From assembly GCA_002427525.1 (NCBI GenBank), contig DIRP01000004.1, forward strand, positions 25,336 through 89,335: a DNA stretch of 64,000 bases. The letters are read 5' to 3'. The notes under the pieces were generated by a model. The model saw nothing but the letters and a program-made list of their open reading frames with translations, did no database searches and was not told the origin of the DNA. Made by a program: the position numbers and the translations under genes. The DNA comes from Bacteroidales bacterium UBA5433 (GTDB lineage Bacteria > Bacteroidota > Bacteroidia > Bacteroidales > UBA932). Positions 61,704 through 64,000 of the stretch are shown piece by piece. Numbering within the stretch: position 1 is the first letter of the stretch; each line of letters starts with the position of its first letter.

Positions 61704-61730
61704 TCTGATTAAACCGGGTAAAATAAGATT

Positions 61731-62561
61731 ATGGCCAAAGCAAAAAGAATCCTTTATGTGAGTTCAGAAATCTTCCCGTTCCTGCCACAGACGGATATGT
61801 CCCACATTGGCCGTCATTTGCCTCAGGCAATTCAGGAATCCGGAGGAGAAATACGTTTATTCATGCCTAAATACGGCTGTATTAATGAGCGCCGAAATCA
61901 GCTTCATGAAGTAATCCGACTCTCCGGCATGAATATTATTATCAAGGAAATAGACCGTCCGTTGATTATTAAAGTAGCCTCTATCTCGGCAGCACGCATG
62001 CAGGTCTACTTCATAGACAACGAAGATTATTTCCAAAGAAAACCCCTCTACCGGGACGAAAACAACGAGTTTTTTGAAGACAACGATGAAAGAGGCATAT
62101 TTTTTGCTCGAGGTGTACTGGAAACGGTAAAGAAGTTACGCTGGAAGCCCACTTTAGTCCATTGCCACGGCTGGCTCAGCCACCTGTTGCCCATGTACCT
62201 GAAAAAGGTGTACCGCGACGACCCGCTCTTTACGCATACGCGTGTGGTTGTTTCTTTATATAACGACCTCACTACAGAAACCTTTAATGAGAATATGCGC
62301 TCTAAAGTTATTGTTCCCGGTTTGAATAACACAGACATGGAATACCTGGAAAATCCCACGGCACTGAATTTGACCAAAACAGCCGTACAATATGCAGACG
62401 GAGTGATTATGGCCAGCCCACAGAAAGCAGACAGTGAACTTCGGGAATACATCAAATCCAGGAACATTCCGGTTCTTCCTTACACAAACCCACAAGCCCC
62501 TGAAAGCAAATACATCTCTGATTATAAACATTTTTACGATCAAATATTACGTACCAAATGA
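61731..62561 (+). CDS. Glycogen/starch synthase N-terminal-domain protein
   Basis: A 276-residue protein corresponding to the N-terminal (GT5 acceptor-side) Rossmann domain of glycogen synthases only: ILYVSSEIFPFLPQTDMSHIGRHLPQAIQ near residue 6, RLFMPKYGCINERRNQLHEV near 43, and VHCHGWLSHLLPMYLKK near 143 with the DLTTETFNENM region near 175. The second GT-B domain that binds ADP-glucose is missing, so synthase activity alone is doubtful. The short form next to a DUF4270 gene is a recurring arrangement in Bacteroidota. It overlaps the DUF4270 gene by four bases. Confidence 0.88.
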   Translation: MAKAKRILYVSSEIFPFLPQTDMSHIGRHLPQAIQESGGEIRLFMPKYGCINERRNQLHEVIRLSGMNIIIKEIDRPLIIKVASISAARMQVYFIDNEDYFQRKPLYRDENNEFFEDNDERGIFFARGVLETVKKLRWKPTLVHCHGWLSHLLPMYLKKVYRDDPLFTHTRVVVSLYNDLTTETFNENMRSKVIVPGLNNTDMEYLENPTALNLTKTAVQYADGVIMASPQKADSELREYIKSRNIPVLPYTNPQAPESKYISDYKHFYDQILRTK

Positions 62562-63895
62562 CATTCAGGGCCGGCGGCCTTCTAATGGCTGCAATCTTTG
62601 CTTTATCCCTTACGTCCTGTATTACAGTTGACAACCGTATGGGATCTGATCTAATCCCATCCAACCATATAATGCATATTTATACTGCAGATTTTGAAGC
62701 TCCCATGTTCACAGCAATAGCTGACAGTCTGAATATGTCTTACCCGGCGTACCTGGAGTTTGGCTCCCTAAGTACGCCTATTTTTGGGAAAACAACCAGC
62801 GCCTGTGTGGTTCAGATTGCCCCCTATACCTACCAGAATGAATACGGGCCCGATCCTGTCGTACAAAGCATGTCCGTACATATCCCCGTAAGTGGATTTA
62901 CCATATTTGATGCAGTGGAAAGGTATGAGCCACAGAATATATATGTTTATAAACTGGTTAAAGATCTTGACCACCTGCATGTATACCACAATTCTTTTTC
63001 TGCAGACTATATTGACCCCATTCCCGTTAACAAGCCCGGTCATGTCTATTTAGGAGGCGACACCTTGTACATTGAATTTAAAGAATCTTTTGCCTACGAA
63101 CTGTTGCAGGCAGATTCCGCAGAAAGGGTCAACCCGGATGAGTTTGTAAAAAGATTCAAAGGCCTCTGTTTTGCGACCGAAGAATACAAAGGAATAGCAC
63201 CCGGCGGCCGGATTAACTACCTGGATGTAGAAGAAGCCAGTATCTACCTTGATTACAAATCAGGCGACGGAGACAGCCTTGTTACCTATTTTTTCAACAC
63301 CTACGATACCTTTTATAATATAGCCACGCACGAGTCTTCTCATCTGGCCAACAAAGAGCCGGACCGGCATCTGTACTACGAAGGCCTGGCCGGTGTTAAA
63401 CCCTGCCTGGATGCTACAGCCCTTGCAGAACAGATTAAGGCCTGGGGTAGTAAACAAACTCCGCCAATCCAGACCAACCTCCTGCTGATTTCACGTGCGC
63501 AACTGGTCATGCCGGTTCCTATACCTGTTGACGGTGACTACTCCCAGGTAAACAACGCCCCCACCCAATTGTTCCCTTGTACATTAACTCCCAACGACAC
63601 GTTGGTCATCCACAGTCCGCTCCGGGAAATCAATCAGGAAGAACACGGTGGATCCATGAACCGGACCCACTGGGAATATACATACGATATAACGTCTTAC
63701 ATTCAGGATCTTGTTAAAAAATCTGAACTTACAGAAAAAGACAACCTCTGGATTCTGCCCACCTATTCTTATACTACCACCCAAGGCGAAGTTTATCAGG
63801 TGGACAACTTCACTTACCGCAATACCATTTTTAACGGAAACCTGTCTGAAAGGCCTCCATACATACGAATTACCTACGCAGTATTGCAGCAATAA
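62558..63895 (+). CDS. DUF4270 lipoprotein
   Basis: A 445-residue lipoprotein with signal LLMAAIFALSLTSC (lipobox LTSC near residue 21). The DUF4270 domain fills the rest: MGSDLIPSNHIMHIYTADFE near 29, YLEFGSLSTPIFGKTTSACVVQI near 66, YVYKLVKDL near 132, and the C-terminal YTYDITSYIQDLV. Family members are surface or periplasmic proteins of unknown function, usually encoded after the short starch-synthase-domain protein, to which this one is translationally coupled (ATGA). Confidence 0.9.
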   Translation: MTFRAGGLLMAAIFALSLTSCITVDNRMGSDLIPSNHIMHIYTADFEAPMFTAIADSLNMSYPAYLEFGSLSTPIFGKTTSACVVQIAPYTYQNEYGPDPVVQSMSVHIPVSGFTIFDAVERYEPQNIYVYKLVKDLDHLHVYHNSFSADYIDPIPVNKPGHVYLGGDTLYIEFKESFAYELLQADSAERVNPDEFVKRFKGLCFATEEYKGIAPGGRINYLDVEEASIYLDYKSGDGDSLVTYFFNTYDTFYNIATHESSHLANKEPDRHLYYEGLAGVKPCLDATALAEQIKAWGSKQTPPIQTNLLLISRAQLVMPVPIPVDGDYSQVNNAPTQLFPCTLTPNDTLVIHSPLREINQEEHGGSMNRTHWEYTYDITSYIQDLVKKSELTEKDNLWILPTYSYTTTQGEVYQVDNFTYRNTIFNGNLSERPPYIRITYAVLQQ

Positions 63896-63913
63896 GAAAA
63901 AATAGTACCTTTG
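63884..63913 (+). promoter_or_regulatory. Promoter of the tRNA-Lys gene
   Basis: -7 TACCTTTG (63906-63913) with TTG (63884-63886) exactly 19 bases upstream, inside the end of the DUF4270 gene. Transcription would start about seven bases before the tRNA. Confidence 0.7.
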
Positions 63914-63926
63914 CACCCCCCAACCA

Positions 63927-63999
63927 GACTTCGTAGCTCAGCTGGCAGAGCAAATGACTCTTAATCATTGGGTCGAGGGTTCGAATCCCTCCGAGGTCA
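63927..63999 (+). tRNA. tRNA-Lys (anticodon CTT)
   Basis: A 73-base cloverleaf. The acceptor stem GACTTCG pairs with CGAGGTC (one G-T wobble). The D arm is GTAGCTCAGCTGGCAGAGC-like, the anticodon stem AATGA/TCATT encloses the loop CTCTTAA with anticodon CTT, and the T arm has GGTTCGAATCC. The window ends one base after the discriminator A, so CCA encoding cannot be judged. Confidence 0.97.
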
Positions 64000-64000
64000 C

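Noticed and set aside
61731..62561. Half-size starch synthase as a truncated pseudogene
   Set aside because: The frame is intact, has a good promoter box and is coupled to the next gene; the missing domain is not found downstream. The short form is known next to DUF4270.
1..64000. Prophage, integrative element, toxin-antitoxin, restriction or CRISPR system
   Set aside because: No integrase, phage structural, nuclease or Cas-like protein was recognised on either strand; gene content is housekeeping throughout.

Overview
The window is a compact stretch of a Bacteroidota chromosome, most likely Bacteroidales. The evidence is the gene content: a TonB receptor with a DUF4249 lipoprotein, DUF4270, DUF4294, DUF4831, DUF3098, GSCFA and OstA-like proteins, rseC next to an rnfBCDGEA operon, and two tandem M23 peptidases diverging from alaS. 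Promoter-like boxes of the form TAnnTTTG, typical of this phylum, sit in nearly every divergent intergenic space. No gene-free stretch exceeds 300 bases. Nothing resembling a prophage, CRISPR array, defence island or conjugative element is visible. The only mobile-type gene is one REP-associated (Y1/HUH) transposase.

Layout. 1-4015: end of a parvulin (PpiC) gene and an OstA/LptA-like gene on the plus strand, meeting an unidentified secreted protein at the end of the rpsF-rpsR-rplI-glyA operon. 6563-9994: pepD, a DUF4831 protein and a lipid A-type acyltransferase on the minus strand. 10061-13592: a POT peptide transporter, an EamA permease and a GT2 glycosyltransferase. 13570-15353: dut-murF. 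15412-16962: a cyclophilin lipoprotein and a D,D-carboxypeptidase. 16969-30028: a long minus-strand run (two M23 peptidases, a MerR regulator, Nif3, a zinc-ribbon protein, an aminotransferase, dnaB, a DUF3108 protein, rseC, the six rnf genes and a small TPR protein). 30107-35850: alaS, an LptF-type permease, fmt and thiamine diphosphokinase. 35809-45204: DUF4249/TonB receptor, HU, GSCFA protein, NupC-type transporter, Na/Ca antiporter, LptG-type permease and tgt. 45442-46020: the REP transposase. 46138-57042: the spc/alpha ribosomal protein cluster from rplP to rplQ, including secY, map, infA, rpmJ and rpoA. 57230-63895: M19 dipeptidase, DUF4294 protein, LpxH, UppP, DUF3098 protein, FtsX, a half-size starch synthase and a DUF4270 lipoprotein. 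63927-63999: tRNA-Lys(CTT).

Two themes dominate: translation (ribosomal proteins, alaS, fmt, map, tgt, infA, tRNA) and envelope biogenesis (OstA, LptF/LptG, acyltransferase, LpxH, UppP, MurF, carboxypeptidase, M23, FtsX). Rnf supplies redox-driven ion transport.

Points most worth following: (1) the usual S10-spc ribosomal cluster is broken between rpsC and rplP, and rplP has its own strong promoter sharing a 14-base core with the rpsF promoter; (2) strong Shine-Dalgarno sequences, generally rare in this phylum, precede a minority of genes including rpsR, rplI, rplX, rpmD, rplO, rplR, rnfE, rnfG and dnaB, and the one before rpsR is built from the codons of the acidic S6 tail; (3) several genes have the -7 box so close to ATG that their mRNAs should be leaderless or nearly so; (4) L17 carries a long Ala/Pro/Glu-rich tail with a perfect 21-bp tandem repeat. 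I found no clearly new multi-gene system.
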